A stretch of DNA of 64,000 bases from UBA1563 sp041671545. GTDB taxonomy: Bacteria; Bacteroidota; Ignavibacteria; Ignavibacteriales; Ignavibacteriaceae. The first letter of the stretch is position 1, and every line of letters starts with the position of its first letter. A model generated the notes under the pieces. The model was not told where the DNA came from. It saw nothing but the letters and a program-made list of their open reading frames with translations, and ran no database searches. Made by a program: the position numbers and the translations under genes. The stretch covers positions 186,001-250,000 of the forward strand of contig JBAZBI010000002.1 in NCBI GenBank assembly GCA_041671545.1, read 5' to 3'. Positions 9,552-17,495 of the stretch are shown here, in pieces.

Positions 9552-9701
9552 ATGGCTGAGAAAATTAAAATTACAATAAAGAAGAAGAAAAAGAGAGTTC
9601 CTCTTCCGCAGAAACCACCTAAAGTTATTGCAACAAAAAAAACGTACAATCGGAAAAAAGAAAAACGAGTTCTAACCGAGAAGGAGGTAACCACAATTTA
9701 A
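9552..9701 (+). CDS. 49-aa lysine-rich protein of the carbamoyltransferase cassette
   Basis: An open frame starting ATG 7 bases after the DUF5989 gene and ending TAA at 9699-9701. The product is extremely basic: an N-terminal MAEKIKITIKKKKKR, a proline-containing centre (PLPQKPPKV) and a second basic block (YNRKKEKR). No membrane segment or cysteine is present. I do not recognise a named family. Tight spacing and same strand make it a likely fourth member of the carbamoyltransferase operon. The composition would suit binding to RNA, ribosome, acidic lipid head groups or an acidic partner, but that is guesswork. There is a risk that it is not translated. Confidence 0.5.
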   Translation: MAEKIKITIKKKKKRVPLPQKPPKVIATKKTYNRKKEKRVLTEKEVTTI

Positions 9702-9861
9702 TCAACTTACCTTAGCGAATATTTATAAACCACCCTACGGTTTATTTCTCCATTTTTTGCATATGATTGGAGAATCCGGATATAAAAACCGGAAAATTTC
9801 CACTCTCGCTTATTAATAACCGGAATCTCTCAATAAATATTCCAAAAAAACTTCTTTTTTA

Positions 9862-9894
9862 TTTGCCTCTTATCTGAATAATATCTTATATTTG
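9862..9894 (+). promoter_or_regulatory. Bacteroidota-type promoter of lrp-glnA
   Basis: A TATATTTG box (9887-9894) matches the Bacteroidota -7 consensus TAnnTTTG exactly, and ATTTG at 9861-9865 supplies the -33 TTG with a 21-base spacer. The start codon of the Lrp gene is 42 bases downstream of the box, giving a short leader. Prediction from sequence only. Confidence 0.55.
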
Positions 9895-9935
9895 CAACCA
9901 ATAATATAATTTTCCCTAAAAAAATTAGGCGCGAC

Positions 9936-10385
9936 ATGATAGATAACTTAGATATTAAAATTCTTGAACTTCTCCAGGAACAAGGAAGAACCAAACGAAA
10001 TCAACTTGCCGAAGCGGTGAGCATGTCAATTCCTTCTGTTAGTGAAAGGCTTCACAAACTTGAAGCGAAAAAAATTATTGAAGGTTATTACACCAAGATC
10101 AACCGGAAAGCTTTCGGTTACGATATTATGGCGTTCATTCTTTTGGTAATGGATTCTTCTAAACATTATAAAATTTTAGGCTCGAAAGTTGAACAGCATC
10201 CGGATGTTCTTGAGTGTCACTCGATTCTCGGTGAAGGCTCACACATTCTAAAAGTAATTGCAAAGAATACGGAAGCGTTGGAAAAACTGCTCGCGGAAAT
10301 TCAATCATGGCCCGGAGTGGTAAGCACAAAATCATTTTTCGTGCTTACTTCGGTTAAAGAATCGACAAAAATTGCACTGAAGTAA
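9936..10385 (+). CDS. Lrp/AsnC-family transcriptional regulator
   Basis: A 149-aa regulator with an N-terminal AsnC-type helix-turn-helix (DIKILELLQEQGRTKRNQLAEAVSMSIPSVSERLHKLEAK is the family pattern, residues about 4-45) and a C-terminal RAM ligand/oligomer domain (ILLVMDSS to SFFVLTSV). It lies 54 bases upstream of glnA on the same strand. Lrp-family proteins respond to amino acids; control of nitrogen assimilation and of its own operon is a reasonable inference from position. Length and domain order are normal for the family. Confidence 0.92.
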   Translation: MIDNLDIKILELLQEQGRTKRNQLAEAVSMSIPSVSERLHKLEAKKIIEGYYTKINRKAFGYDIMAFILLVMDSSKHYKILGSKVEQHPDVLECHSILGEGSHILKVIAKNTEALEKLLAEIQSWPGVVSTKSFFVLTSVKESTKIALK

Positions 10386-10439
10386 TTCAGCTTAAGTAAG
10401 CAACAAAACAAACATAAAAAAATAAATAAGAGGTTAGTT

Positions 10440-11867
10440 ATGGCTAAGGAAATGTCTGCGATAGACAGCGTCCTCAAATATATCAAGGATAACAAGATAC
10501 AGTTTGTGGATTTGAAATTTATGGATATGCCGGGACAGTGGCAGCATATCACTTTTCCCGTTACACAATTCAATGCCGGTTCTTTTGAAGATGGTTTCGG
10601 CTTTGACGGTTCTTCCATCCGCGGTTGGAAAGCGATTAACGAAAGCGATATGTTGATTATTCCCGATCCGAATACATTGTGGCTCGATCCCTTTGTTAAT
10701 GCGCCAACGGTAAGTTTAACTTGCGATGTGTACGAACCGGCGACAAAAGAAAAATATTCACGCTGCCCGAGAAACATCGCGCAAAAAGCTCAGGCTTATT
10801 TACTTTCAACCGGAATTGCCGATACGGTTTACTTTGGACCTGAAGCGGAATTTTTCGTTTTCGATGACGTTCGTTTTGATTCTTCACAGAACAGCAGTTT
10901 TTATTTTGTTGATTCGGTTGAAGGTAAATGGAACAGCGGACGCGATGAGGGTCCGAACCTTGGTTACAAACCAAGATACAAAGAAGGATACTTCCCGGTT
11001 GCTCCAACCGATTCTCTTGTTGATCTTAGAAATGAAATGGTTATCAACTTAATGAATGCCGGACTTGATATTGAAGCCCAGCATCACGAAGTTGCAAGCG
11101 GCGGACAATGCGAAATTGATGTTCGTTTTCAACCGTTAGTTTTGGCTGCCGATCAATTATTAATGTTCAAATATATTATTAAAAACACCGCTAAAAAGAA
11201 CAACAGAACCGTTACCTTTATGCCTAAACCGATTTTTGGCGATAACGGAAGCGGTATGCACGTTCACTCAAGTTTGTGGAAAAAAGGTAAGCCGTTATTT
11301 GCCGGTAACGGATATGCGGGTTTAAGTGAAATGGCTCTCTATTATATCGGCGGTATTTTGAAACACGCGCCCTCTTTGTTGGCTATTACCAATCCGACAA
11401 CAAACTCTTATAAGAGACTTGTTCCGGGATTTGAAGCTCCGGTAAACTTAGCTTATTCACAAAGGAACAGAAGCGCTTCGATCAGAATTCCGATGTACTC
11501 CAATAGTCCAAAGGCAAAACGCGTTGAATTCCGCTGCCCTGATCCTTCAACAAATCCGTACCTCGCCTTCTCTGCAATTATGATGGCTGGCTTGGATGGA
11601 ATTATTAACCGTATTGATCCGGGTGAACCGCTCGATAAAGATATTTACGATATGGAACCGGAGGAACTGAAAAATGTTCCGTCAACTCCGGGAAGTCTTG
11701 ACGCGGCGTTGGAATGTTTGAAAAAAGATCACGATTATTTACTTAAAGGCGATGTATTTACCGAAGATGTTATAGACACATGGATAAAATACAAAACCGA
11801 TAAAGAAATTAAACCGATGGCGCTTCAGCCGCATCCGTACGAATTTACTTTGTACTATGATGTTTAA
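10440..11867 (+). CDS. glnA: Glutamine synthetase, type I
   Basis: Makes glutamine from glutamate, ammonia and ATP. The 475-aa length fits dodecameric GSI. Visible motifs: the beta-grasp segment DGFGFDGSSIRGW (Asp latch region), metal-binding EAEFFVFDD, the ATP/glutamate loop NGSGMHVHSSLWK, the NPTTNSYKRLVPGFEAPV loop and the RVEFRCPDPSTNPYLAF motif. The segment DKDIYDMEPEE near residue 400 aligns with the adenylylation loop of GSI-beta, with a tyrosine in place, so control by GlnE-type adenylylation is possible but glnE is not here. It follows an Lrp-family gene and ends in a strong terminator. This enzyme would recapture ammonia released by the purine locus elsewhere in the window. Confidence 0.97.
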   Translation: MAKEMSAIDSVLKYIKDNKIQFVDLKFMDMPGQWQHITFPVTQFNAGSFEDGFGFDGSSIRGWKAINESDMLIIPDPNTLWLDPFVNAPTVSLTCDVYEPATKEKYSRCPRNIAQKAQAYLLSTGIADTVYFGPEAEFFVFDDVRFDSSQNSSFYFVDSVEGKWNSGRDEGPNLGYKPRYKEGYFPVAPTDSLVDLRNEMVINLMNAGLDIEAQHHEVASGGQCEIDVRFQPLVLAADQLLMFKYIIKNTAKKNNRTVTFMPKPIFGDNGSGMHVHSSLWKKGKPLFAGNGYAGLSEMALYYIGGILKHAPSLLAITNPTTNSYKRLVPGFEAPVNLAYSQRNRSASIRIPMYSNSPKAKRVEFRCPDPSTNPYLAFSAIMMAGLDGIINRIDPGEPLDKDIYDMEPEELKNVPSTPGSLDAALECLKKDHDYLLKGDVFTEDVIDTWIKYKTDKEIKPMALQPHPYEFTLYYDV

Positions 11868-11894
11868 TTAATTTCCCCGATCTAGTGATAGATA

Positions 11895-11926
11895 AAAAGG
11901 GCAGCCGTAATGGTTGCCCTTTTTTG
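11895..11926 (+). terminator. Rho-independent terminator of glnA
   Basis: A GC-rich stem (AGGGCAGCC pairing with GGTTGCCCT, one G-T pair) with a 5-base loop GTAAT is followed by six T. It begins 28 bases after the glnA stop. Confidence 0.88.
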
Positions 11927-12009
11927 TTTCCTGGATAAGTTTTTCAATCAGAAGCGAGAAGATGAGTAAAGAATAATGTCAACGGGCGAAATCATTTCCC
12001 GTCATTATT

Positions 12010-12017
12010 TATATTTA
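12010..12017 (+). promoter_or_regulatory. Possible -7 box immediately before anmK
   Basis: TATATTTA differs by one base from TAnnTTTG and ends only 4 bases before the ATG of anmK. If used, the transcript would be leaderless or nearly so. No clear TTG at -33. Weak prediction. Confidence 0.3.
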
Positions 12018-12021
12018 CAAT

Positions 12022-13215
12022 ATGAATATCAACGAACTCCAAAAACTCGTTTCTAAAAAGAAGAAAAATATTATTGGACTTATGTCCGGTACTTCGCTTG
12101 ACGGCGTTGATGCTGTTCTGATTGAAGTCTCCGGCAGCGGAACAAAAACAAAGATCAAGCAGTTTGCTTTTATTACGTATCCTTTTCCGCGTGGATTAAA
12201 AAAGAAATTACTTGAGAACTCTACCACAAATTCCGGCAGCGTCACGGATATTTGCAAACTCAATTTTCTCATCGCCCATCTTTATGTTGATGCAGTAAAA
12301 GAGCTTTGTAAAAAAAGTAAATTTAAATTATCGGATGTTGATTTGATCGGTTCTCACGGACAAACAATACACCATCTTCCCCAAAAGAAACATTACTACG
12401 GATACACTTTCGGTTCAACGCTGCAAATTGGTGATCCAAGCGTAATAGCAAAATTGACGGGAGTTTTAACGATTGGAGATTTCCGCACGGGCGATGTTGC
12501 GCTTGGCGGGCAAGGGGCGCCGCTGGTTCCATATTTTGATTATATCATGTTCCATTCAACTAAAAAAAGCAGAGCGCTTCTTAATATCGGAGGAATTGCG
12601 AACATTACCGTACTGCATAAAAGGGGTGACGCTTCTTCCGTCATCGCTTTTGATACAGGTCCCGGCAATATGATGGTTGATCTCCTCGCGAAAAAGTATT
12701 TTAATGTTGAATTTGATAAGAACGGAAAATTGGCCTCAAGCGGAACAATAAATAATGAAGTTTTTAACTGGTTAAAAAAACATGATAAGTATATCGAAAA
12801 GAAAATCCCAAAATCAACGGGACGCGAATATTATGGTGCGGAATTTTCAGCTCCTTTGTTGAAAAAATTCCGAAGCGTTGCGAAGGAGGATTTACTTGCT
12901 GTGGTTGCCGATTTTTCCGCTTACGGCGTTTACCGCAATTATGAGAAATTTATAAGAAGCGAAACTGAAATATCAGAGTTGTTTGTAAGCGGCGGCGGGG
13001 CAAGAAATAATTTTATTATGAATTCGTTGAAAAAATATTTCGGCAAAACGGTTGTTGTTAAGAATGTAAAAGATCTTGGCATTTCATCCGACGCGAAGGA
13101 AGCTATCTGCTTTGCGGTATTGGCAAACGAAACTTTAGCGGGAAATCCTGCTAATATTCCGCGTGCTACCGGAGCAATTAGATCAACTATTTTAGGGAAG
13201 ATTTGTCTGCCGTGA
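12022..13215 (+). CDS. anmK: Anhydro-N-acetylmuramic acid kinase
   Basis: AnmK cleaves and phosphorylates 1,6-anhydro-MurNAc to MurNAc-6-phosphate in cell-wall recycling. The 397-aa product has the family signature GLMSGTSLDGVDAVLIE near the N-terminus, the catalytic-region motif IGDFRTGDVALGGQGAPLVP (Asp of the GDFR motif), GGIANIT, FDTGPGNMMVD, and VSGGGARN near the C-terminus. Length and motif order are normal. It stands alone between a terminator and the SIR2-like gene. Start ATG 12022 lies close behind a promoter-like box. Confidence 0.95.
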   Translation: MNINELQKLVSKKKKNIIGLMSGTSLDGVDAVLIEVSGSGTKTKIKQFAFITYPFPRGLKKKLLENSTTNSGSVTDICKLNFLIAHLYVDAVKELCKKSKFKLSDVDLIGSHGQTIHHLPQKKHYYGYTFGSTLQIGDPSVIAKLTGVLTIGDFRTGDVALGGQGAPLVPYFDYIMFHSTKKSRALLNIGGIANITVLHKRGDASSVIAFDTGPGNMMVDLLAKKYFNVEFDKNGKLASSGTINNEVFNWLKKHDKYIEKKIPKSTGREYYGAEFSAPLLKKFRSVAKEDLLAVVADFSAYGVYRNYEKFIRSETEISELFVSGGGARNNFIMNSLKKYFGKTVVVKNVKDLGISSDAKEAICFAVLANETLAGNPANIPRATGAIRSTILGKICLP

Positions 13216-13223
13216 AAAAACAT

Positions 13224-13294
13224 TTCGTACCTACGGAACTTTGGGTGGCGGGTTGGTTTTATATTCTACCAATATTCAATTCCTAACGGAATTG
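13224..13294. repeat. Intergenic palindrome pair
   Basis: Two short hairpins after anmK: TTCGTACCTACGGAA (imperfect, about 13224-13238) and a perfect 7-bp stem CAATTCC/GGAATTG with loop TAAC (13277-13294). The style (short stem with a 4-base A/T-rich loop) resembles the hairpins of the repeats at 47294-47412 and 52531-52642, but the sequence between them is not shared. Confidence 0.45.
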
Positions 13295-13359
13295 GGAAAG
13301 AAAGTCATCCTTTTTTTTTTAGGATAATGTTTTTGATTAGTTTCTGGAGAGAATTTAGA

Positions 13360-14358
13360 GTGTTTTTCATGATAGAAAAAGAGACGCTATTTGTTTTGGG
13401 AGCTGGCGCGGGAGTTCCATATAAATTCCCGAGCGGGAAAGATTTAAGAGATAACATTATTGATTACTCTTTGAATCGATATAATTCCTTTAATTCAACT
13501 GAATACGGGAAGTACCACGATTTTGAGAGAGAAAAGATAACTGAGCGCTTTAACTTTTTCACAAAAAAATATTTGGATTCAAAGATTATATCAATTGACT
13601 TATTTTTAGCCATGCATCCCAAGCTAGCTGATATTGGAAAAAAAGCCATCGTCATAGCATTGAATGAAAGCGAAAAAGGGTATTTGAGGGATGTAATAAC
13701 TTCAACCAAAACGTATGACTGGATGGAATATTTATATAATAAATTTCTCATAAATGGTTTAAAAAGTAGTGCAACAGAGGAAATTGAAAAGTTTAAGGAG
13801 AACAAAATTTCCTTTATTACTTTCAACTATGATAGGTCGCTTGAGTATTTTTTTTGGCAGGCAATTAGCAATTCTTTCAGCGCGAATCAAGAAATTAAAG
13901 TATTCGACATTTATTCAACAATAAAAATTTATCATATATACGGAGATTTAGGAACTTTAGATGATTTTATCCAGAGGAACCAAAGGGGAGAGCCTTTGGG
14001 TAATATTGAATTTGTTGAACAGGTAAATGTCGTGAAGGATAATATTAAAACTATATTTGAAAGGGAAGTCCTCCAGAATCAAGAAGAAGTCGTAGAGATG
14101 TTCAAAAAAGCGCAAAGGATATTCTTTTTGGGCTTTGGCTTTGCCGAAGAAAATATTCGAGCACTTAATCTGAATGAAATTGATTTTCAGGATAAAAAAG
14201 TTTATACGACTGGTTTTGGATTAGAAGATGAGATTAGGAGAGTAATCCTAAACGCTCCAACATCGTTCTCTCATGCTTTGGATGGATTTGTAAGGTATAC
14301 TGCCGGATCACACTTCCCGAAGCTTGATTCTAAACTATTAATAAAAAAATTCTTATAA
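13360..14358 (+). CDS. SIR2-like domain protein, possible NADase defence effector
   Basis: A protein of about 330 aa with a SIR2-like Rossmann fold. The N-terminal glycine loop LFVLGAGAGVPYKFPSG resembles the NAD-binding GAGAS...SG motif; ITFNYDRSLEYFF (about residue 150) and KIYHIYGDLG (about 190) match the conserved Asn-Asp and His positions of SIR2_2-type domains; IFFLGFGFAEENIRAL is the late Rossmann strand. Sirtuin zinc cysteines are absent, so it is not a deacetylase of the classic kind. No second domain is obvious. Related stand-alone and fused SIR2 domains are NAD-depleting anti-phage effectors (family knowledge). A GTG start at 13360 has a GGAGAG ribosome site at 13346-13351; ATG 13369 is the alternative. 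It is surrounded by housekeeping genes, with no partner gene visible. Confidence 0.72.
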   Translation: MFFMIEKETLFVLGAGAGVPYKFPSGKDLRDNIIDYSLNRYNSFNSTEYGKYHDFEREKITERFNFFTKKYLDSKIISIDLFLAMHPKLADIGKKAIVIALNESEKGYLRDVITSTKTYDWMEYLYNKFLINGLKSSATEEIEKFKENKISFITFNYDRSLEYFFWQAISNSFSANQEIKVFDIYSTIKIYHIYGDLGTLDDFIQRNQRGEPLGNIEFVEQVNVVKDNIKTIFEREVLQNQEEVVEMFKKAQRIFFLGFGFAEENIRALNLNEIDFQDKKVYTTGFGLEDEIRRVILNAPTSFSHALDGFVRYTAGSHFPKLDSKLLIKKFL

Positions 14359-14467
14359 TTTTTATAGTCTAACTTTATTCCATTCTACCATTTCTTCTGG
14401 TGGTTCATGACGATAGGAACTTGAATGATACCTACAGAAGGAAAGTAGAACAAAACGTATTGTTTTT

Positions 14468-14800
14468 TCACGCCCACGTTTTCCAAACTTCCGGTTTGTT
14501 GCCAACGGTAACTTGTCTGCCGTTCCTTACAACCGGAGTTTTTAAGAGGAGGGGATCGCTTAATAGTTCTTCTTCAATATCAAACTTCATGAATTTAAGA
14601 TTCCGTTTTTCAAATTGCTTTCCATCGTGGTCAATTAATTCTTCAAGCGGAATAACGGAGGAAATATTTTCAAGTTCCCCTTTGCTTATTCCCTTTTCAG
14701 TTAGATCACGGAAGTGAAAAGGAATTTTTCTTTCCTTGAAATAGCGTTCAGCTTTTTGCGTTTCCCTGCACTTTTTTGTACCAAAGATTTGAATGTTCAT
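14468..14800 (-). CDS. ArsC/Spx-family thioredoxin-fold protein
   Basis: A 110-aa protein of the ArsC/Spx/YffB family. It opens with a beta strand MNIQIFGTKKC and a single active-site-like Cys11 followed by RET, then an alpha helix; the HFRDLTEKGIS strand, the cis-proline segment LLLKTPVVRNGRQVTVG and the conserved Arg after it are present. This matches the C-x-x-T and PVV-R layout of ArsC-like reductases. No second cysteine for a disulfide relay is seen, so glutathione- or thioredoxin-linked reduction, or a non-enzymatic Spx-like role, both remain possible. It is 7 bases downstream of the DUF454 gene on the same strand. No other arsenic genes are near. Confidence 0.8.
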   Translation of the reverse strand: MNIQIFGTKKCRETQKAERYFKERKIPFHFRDLTEKGISKGELENISSVIPLEELIDHDGKQFEKRNLKFMKFDIEEELLSDPLLLKTPVVRNGRQVTVGNKPEVWKTWA

Positions 14801-14807
14801 TTATTCC

Positions 14808-15113
14808 TCACAATAAACAAATACCAACTACACCAGAAATAAGCGTGAAAAGAATCGCAAAAATTTTAGCGCGTAAAGGCATTGGAACCCCCGCATAGTA
14901 GTCGCGGATATACTTGCCGACATATCTATTATTAATAAGAATGTCGTGAAATTTATGCGAGCTTCGTGAAAAAAAATAACCGGAGATAATAATAAAAACA
15001 ACTCCCGGCATAACCGGCAGAATTATTCCCAGAATGCCAACACCCACAAAGAAAAATCCAAGGGTTAGATAAAGCCAGCGCATATATTTATTTTCAATCA
15101 GTTCTCTTTTCAT
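14808..15113 (-). CDS. DUF454 (YbaN-like) inner-membrane protein
   Basis: A 101-aa protein with two or three membrane segments. The family pattern LGFFFVGVGILGIILPVMPGVVF, then FSRSSHKFHDILINNRYVGKYI is clearly visible when split: glycine-rich first helix, LPVMPG turn, F-SRSS-x-KFHD helix. Function of the family is unknown. It precedes the ArsC-like gene with a 7-base gap and probably shares its transcript. It starts at ATG 15113 with AAAAAGGAG upstream as ribosome site. Confidence 0.85.
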   Translation of the reverse strand: MKRELIENKYMRWLYLTLGFFFVGVGILGIILPVMPGVVFIIISGYFFSRSSHKFHDILINNRYVGKYIRDYYAGVPMPLRAKIFAILFTLISGVVGICLL

Positions 15114-15126
15114 AGACTCCTTTTTC

Positions 15127-15181
15127 AGTAGAAAGTATAAAGTTGCAAGTGGAAAGTAGTAAAAACTTTATACTTTCTACT
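15127..15181. repeat. 18-bp perfect inverted repeat
   Basis: Arms 15127-15144 and 15164-15181 are exact reverse complements (18 bp) around a 19-base spacer. The whole stretch 15121-15200 is made of variants of the word GAAAGT on both strands. It lies between the DPP IV gene and the DUF454 gene, both on minus; there is no T-run, so it is not an ordinary terminator. Confidence 0.85.
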
Positions 15182-15196
15182 TTTCACTTTCAATTT

Positions 15197-17377
15197 CTAC
15201 AGATTATTTAATAAAAATTCCGTCATCAATTGGTAAAGATGCAAACGTGTTTTGCCTCCGCCAATACCATGATTTTTTTCAGGATAATACATTGTTTGAA
15301 ACGGTTTGTTCTCTGCAACTAATTTTGTAACAAGCGCAACGGAGTTTTCAAAATGAACGTTGTCATCCGCAGTGCCGTGAATGAGAAGCAACTTTCCTTT
15401 CAGTTGATCGGCATACGTCATTACCGAACTTGTTTCATATCCTTTTGGGTTTAACTGCGGAGTTGACATATACCGTTCGGTATAAATGTTATCATAAAAT
15501 CTCCAATCGGTTACCGGCGCAACGGCAATTGCCGCTTTGAAGTAATCAGGAGCTTTCGCCAAAGTTAAAGCCGAAGCATAACCGCCGTAGCTCCAGCCCC
15601 AAATGCCGATTCGGCTTGCATCAACATAAGGAAGCGAAGCAAGATATTTTGCTCCTTCGATCTGGTCATTCACTTCCCAATAACCTAAATTTTTATAAAC
15701 GATTTTCTTAAATGATTCGCCGCGTCCGCTTGTTCCTCTATTATCAACCGCAAAGATGATGTAACCTTTTTGCGAGAGCATTTGAAACCATAAATCTCTT
15801 CCCCAAGCATCAGTAACAATTTTGGAACCGGGTCCGCTGTAATTATTTACCAATACCGGATATTTTTTTGAAGGATCAAAGTTTGCCGGTTTTATTATTG
15901 ATGCGTCCAGCTCAACTCCGTCTGTAGTTTTAAAACGGAAGAACTCAACCGGGGAAAGATTGTAATCTTTAAAAACCGACATATCGCTAACTACAAGGTC
16001 ACGGATTTTATCACCGTTTGTTTTATAAAGATATACTGAGCCGAGTAGATTTGCGTTAGAGTATCGATCAATAAAATATTTTTGATTTGGGGAAAGATCA
16101 ATTGTATGTGAGCCTTTGGTTTCTGTGATACGGTTTCGTTTACTGCTTTCATAATTAACCGAGTACAAATCGCTATTTACAGTGCTTCTTTCGTTCGATG
16201 TAAAATAGATTTCCTTGTTCGTTTCATCAACGCCGAGGATTTTGTCAACTTCAAAATTTCCGCTTGTAAGCTGTTTTATCTGGTTGCCGTTGTAATCGAA
16301 AAGATAAATATGTTCAAAACCGTCTTTTGCTGAAGTCCATATAAAATGTTTTTTATCTTTTAAGAATTGCAAGTTATCGTTAATGTCAATCCAGCATGAA
16401 TCGCTTTGCGCAAAAACAGTTTTCGTTTTTCCGGTTACTACATCGGCAAAAAGAATATCCAATTTGTTCTGTAATCGATTCAACCGTTGAACGGCAAGGA
16501 GATTCGCATCGGTTGTAAATTTTAAGCGGGGAATGTAAATATCTGTTTCCTCGCCAAGATCAACCCAGACTGTTTTTGCGGTGGCAATATCCGCAATTCC
16601 GATTTTTACAAATGAGCCGCGCGTTCCGGCTTTTGGATAACGCATATCGAGAAAGTTGAGATAAAGCGAATCCCATTTAGCGATGTGCATTTCCGGCACC
16701 TGCGATTGATCCAACTGCCAGAAAGCAATTCGTTTGCTATCGGGCGACCATTCAATTCCATTGATAATGCTGAACTCTTCTTCGTACACCCAATCAAAAT
16801 TACCGTTTAAAAGAGTTTCACTTCCGTCAAAAGTAATTTGCGTTTCTTTCTGCGATTGAATATCAACTACAAAAACATTGTTGTCTCGAACGAAAGCCAA
16901 CTTTTCACCGTCGGGAGAAAAGCGGGCGTTCTCTTGTTTTTTTTCGGAAGAAGCAAGTTCAAAAAATTTCTTCTGCGCAATTTCATAAATGTAAAAAGCG
17001 CCGCCGGTCTTAAGCGAACGCGCCGGAAGTGTTCCCGTGAACAAGATATATTTTTCGTTTGGGAGCCACTCGTAATTTTGGATACTGAACGGTTGATCTT
17101 CCGGTTTTAACTTCAAATCATTTCCCGGAACAAGAATTTTTTCTTCTCCTGTTTTACAATCGTGTTCATAAATGGCAGTTGCTTTTGCTGCCGGATCTCT
17201 TTTTAGAAAAGAAAATTTTTCTCCGCCGGAAAACCATTGTACACCGCTTAAGTTCTTTCCGAAAAAATCTTTGTTGGTTTGGATTAATTCAACCGTTAAT
17301 TCTTTTGGTTGTGGGAGCAGTTCAAAAGACAAAAACAGAACAAAATAAAGTAAATACTTAATGGAAGATTTTATCAT
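15197..17377 (-). CDS. Secreted dipeptidyl-peptidase IV-type prolyl peptidase (S9)
   Basis: A 726-aa serine peptidase that removes dipeptides after proline or alanine from peptide N-termini. Residues 1-22 form a signal peptide. The N-terminal half is an eight-bladed DPP4_N propeller with WSPDSKRIAFW- and FSPDGEKLAFVRDN-like blades and the DWVYEEEF glutamate motif that binds the substrate amino end. The C-terminal alpha/beta hydrolase has GIWGWSYGGYASAL (nucleophile Ser), the HGTADDNVHF Asp and the EKNHGIGGG His. Length and all catalytic residues are normal. It probably acts in the periplasm. No operon partners; an inverted repeat lies just downstream. Confidence 0.94.
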   Translation of the reverse strand: MIKSSIKYLLYFVLFLSFELLPQPKELTVELIQTNKDFFGKNLSGVQWFSGGEKFSFLKRDPAAKATAIYEHDCKTGEEKILVPGNDLKLKPEDQPFSIQNYEWLPNEKYILFTGTLPARSLKTGGAFYIYEIAQKKFFELASSEKKQENARFSPDGEKLAFVRDNNVFVVDIQSQKETQITFDGSETLLNGNFDWVYEEEFSIINGIEWSPDSKRIAFWQLDQSQVPEMHIAKWDSLYLNFLDMRYPKAGTRGSFVKIGIADIATAKTVWVDLGEETDIYIPRLKFTTDANLLAVQRLNRLQNKLDILFADVVTGKTKTVFAQSDSCWIDINDNLQFLKDKKHFIWTSAKDGFEHIYLFDYNGNQIKQLTSGNFEVDKILGVDETNKEIYFTSNERSTVNSDLYSVNYESSKRNRITETKGSHTIDLSPNQKYFIDRYSNANLLGSVYLYKTNGDKIRDLVVSDMSVFKDYNLSPVEFFRFKTTDGVELDASIIKPANFDPSKKYPVLVNNYSGPGSKIVTDAWGRDLWFQMLSQKGYIIFAVDNRGTSGRGESFKKIVYKNLGYWEVNDQIEGAKYLASLPYVDASRIGIWGWSYGGYASALTLAKAPDYFKAAIAVAPVTDWRFYDNIYTERYMSTPQLNPKGYETSSVMTYADQLKGKLLLIHGTADDNVHFENSVALVTKLVAENKPFQTMYYPEKNHGIGGGKTRLHLYQLMTEFLLNNL

Positions 17378-17495
17378 TGTCCGTTCTCCGGGAAAAAAAA
17401 TTATTGTAGATTTTCATTTGAAGAAATATAAGAAAAAGTTGGAAGTCGCAAATGGTCGATTTCAATCTCAACAACTTAAAACTGATCACCAAAAA

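Noticed and set aside
14359..14467. Short spacer after the SIR2-like gene as a mobile-element border
   Set aside because: No inverted repeats, direct duplications or integrase/transposase genes flank the SIR2-like gene.
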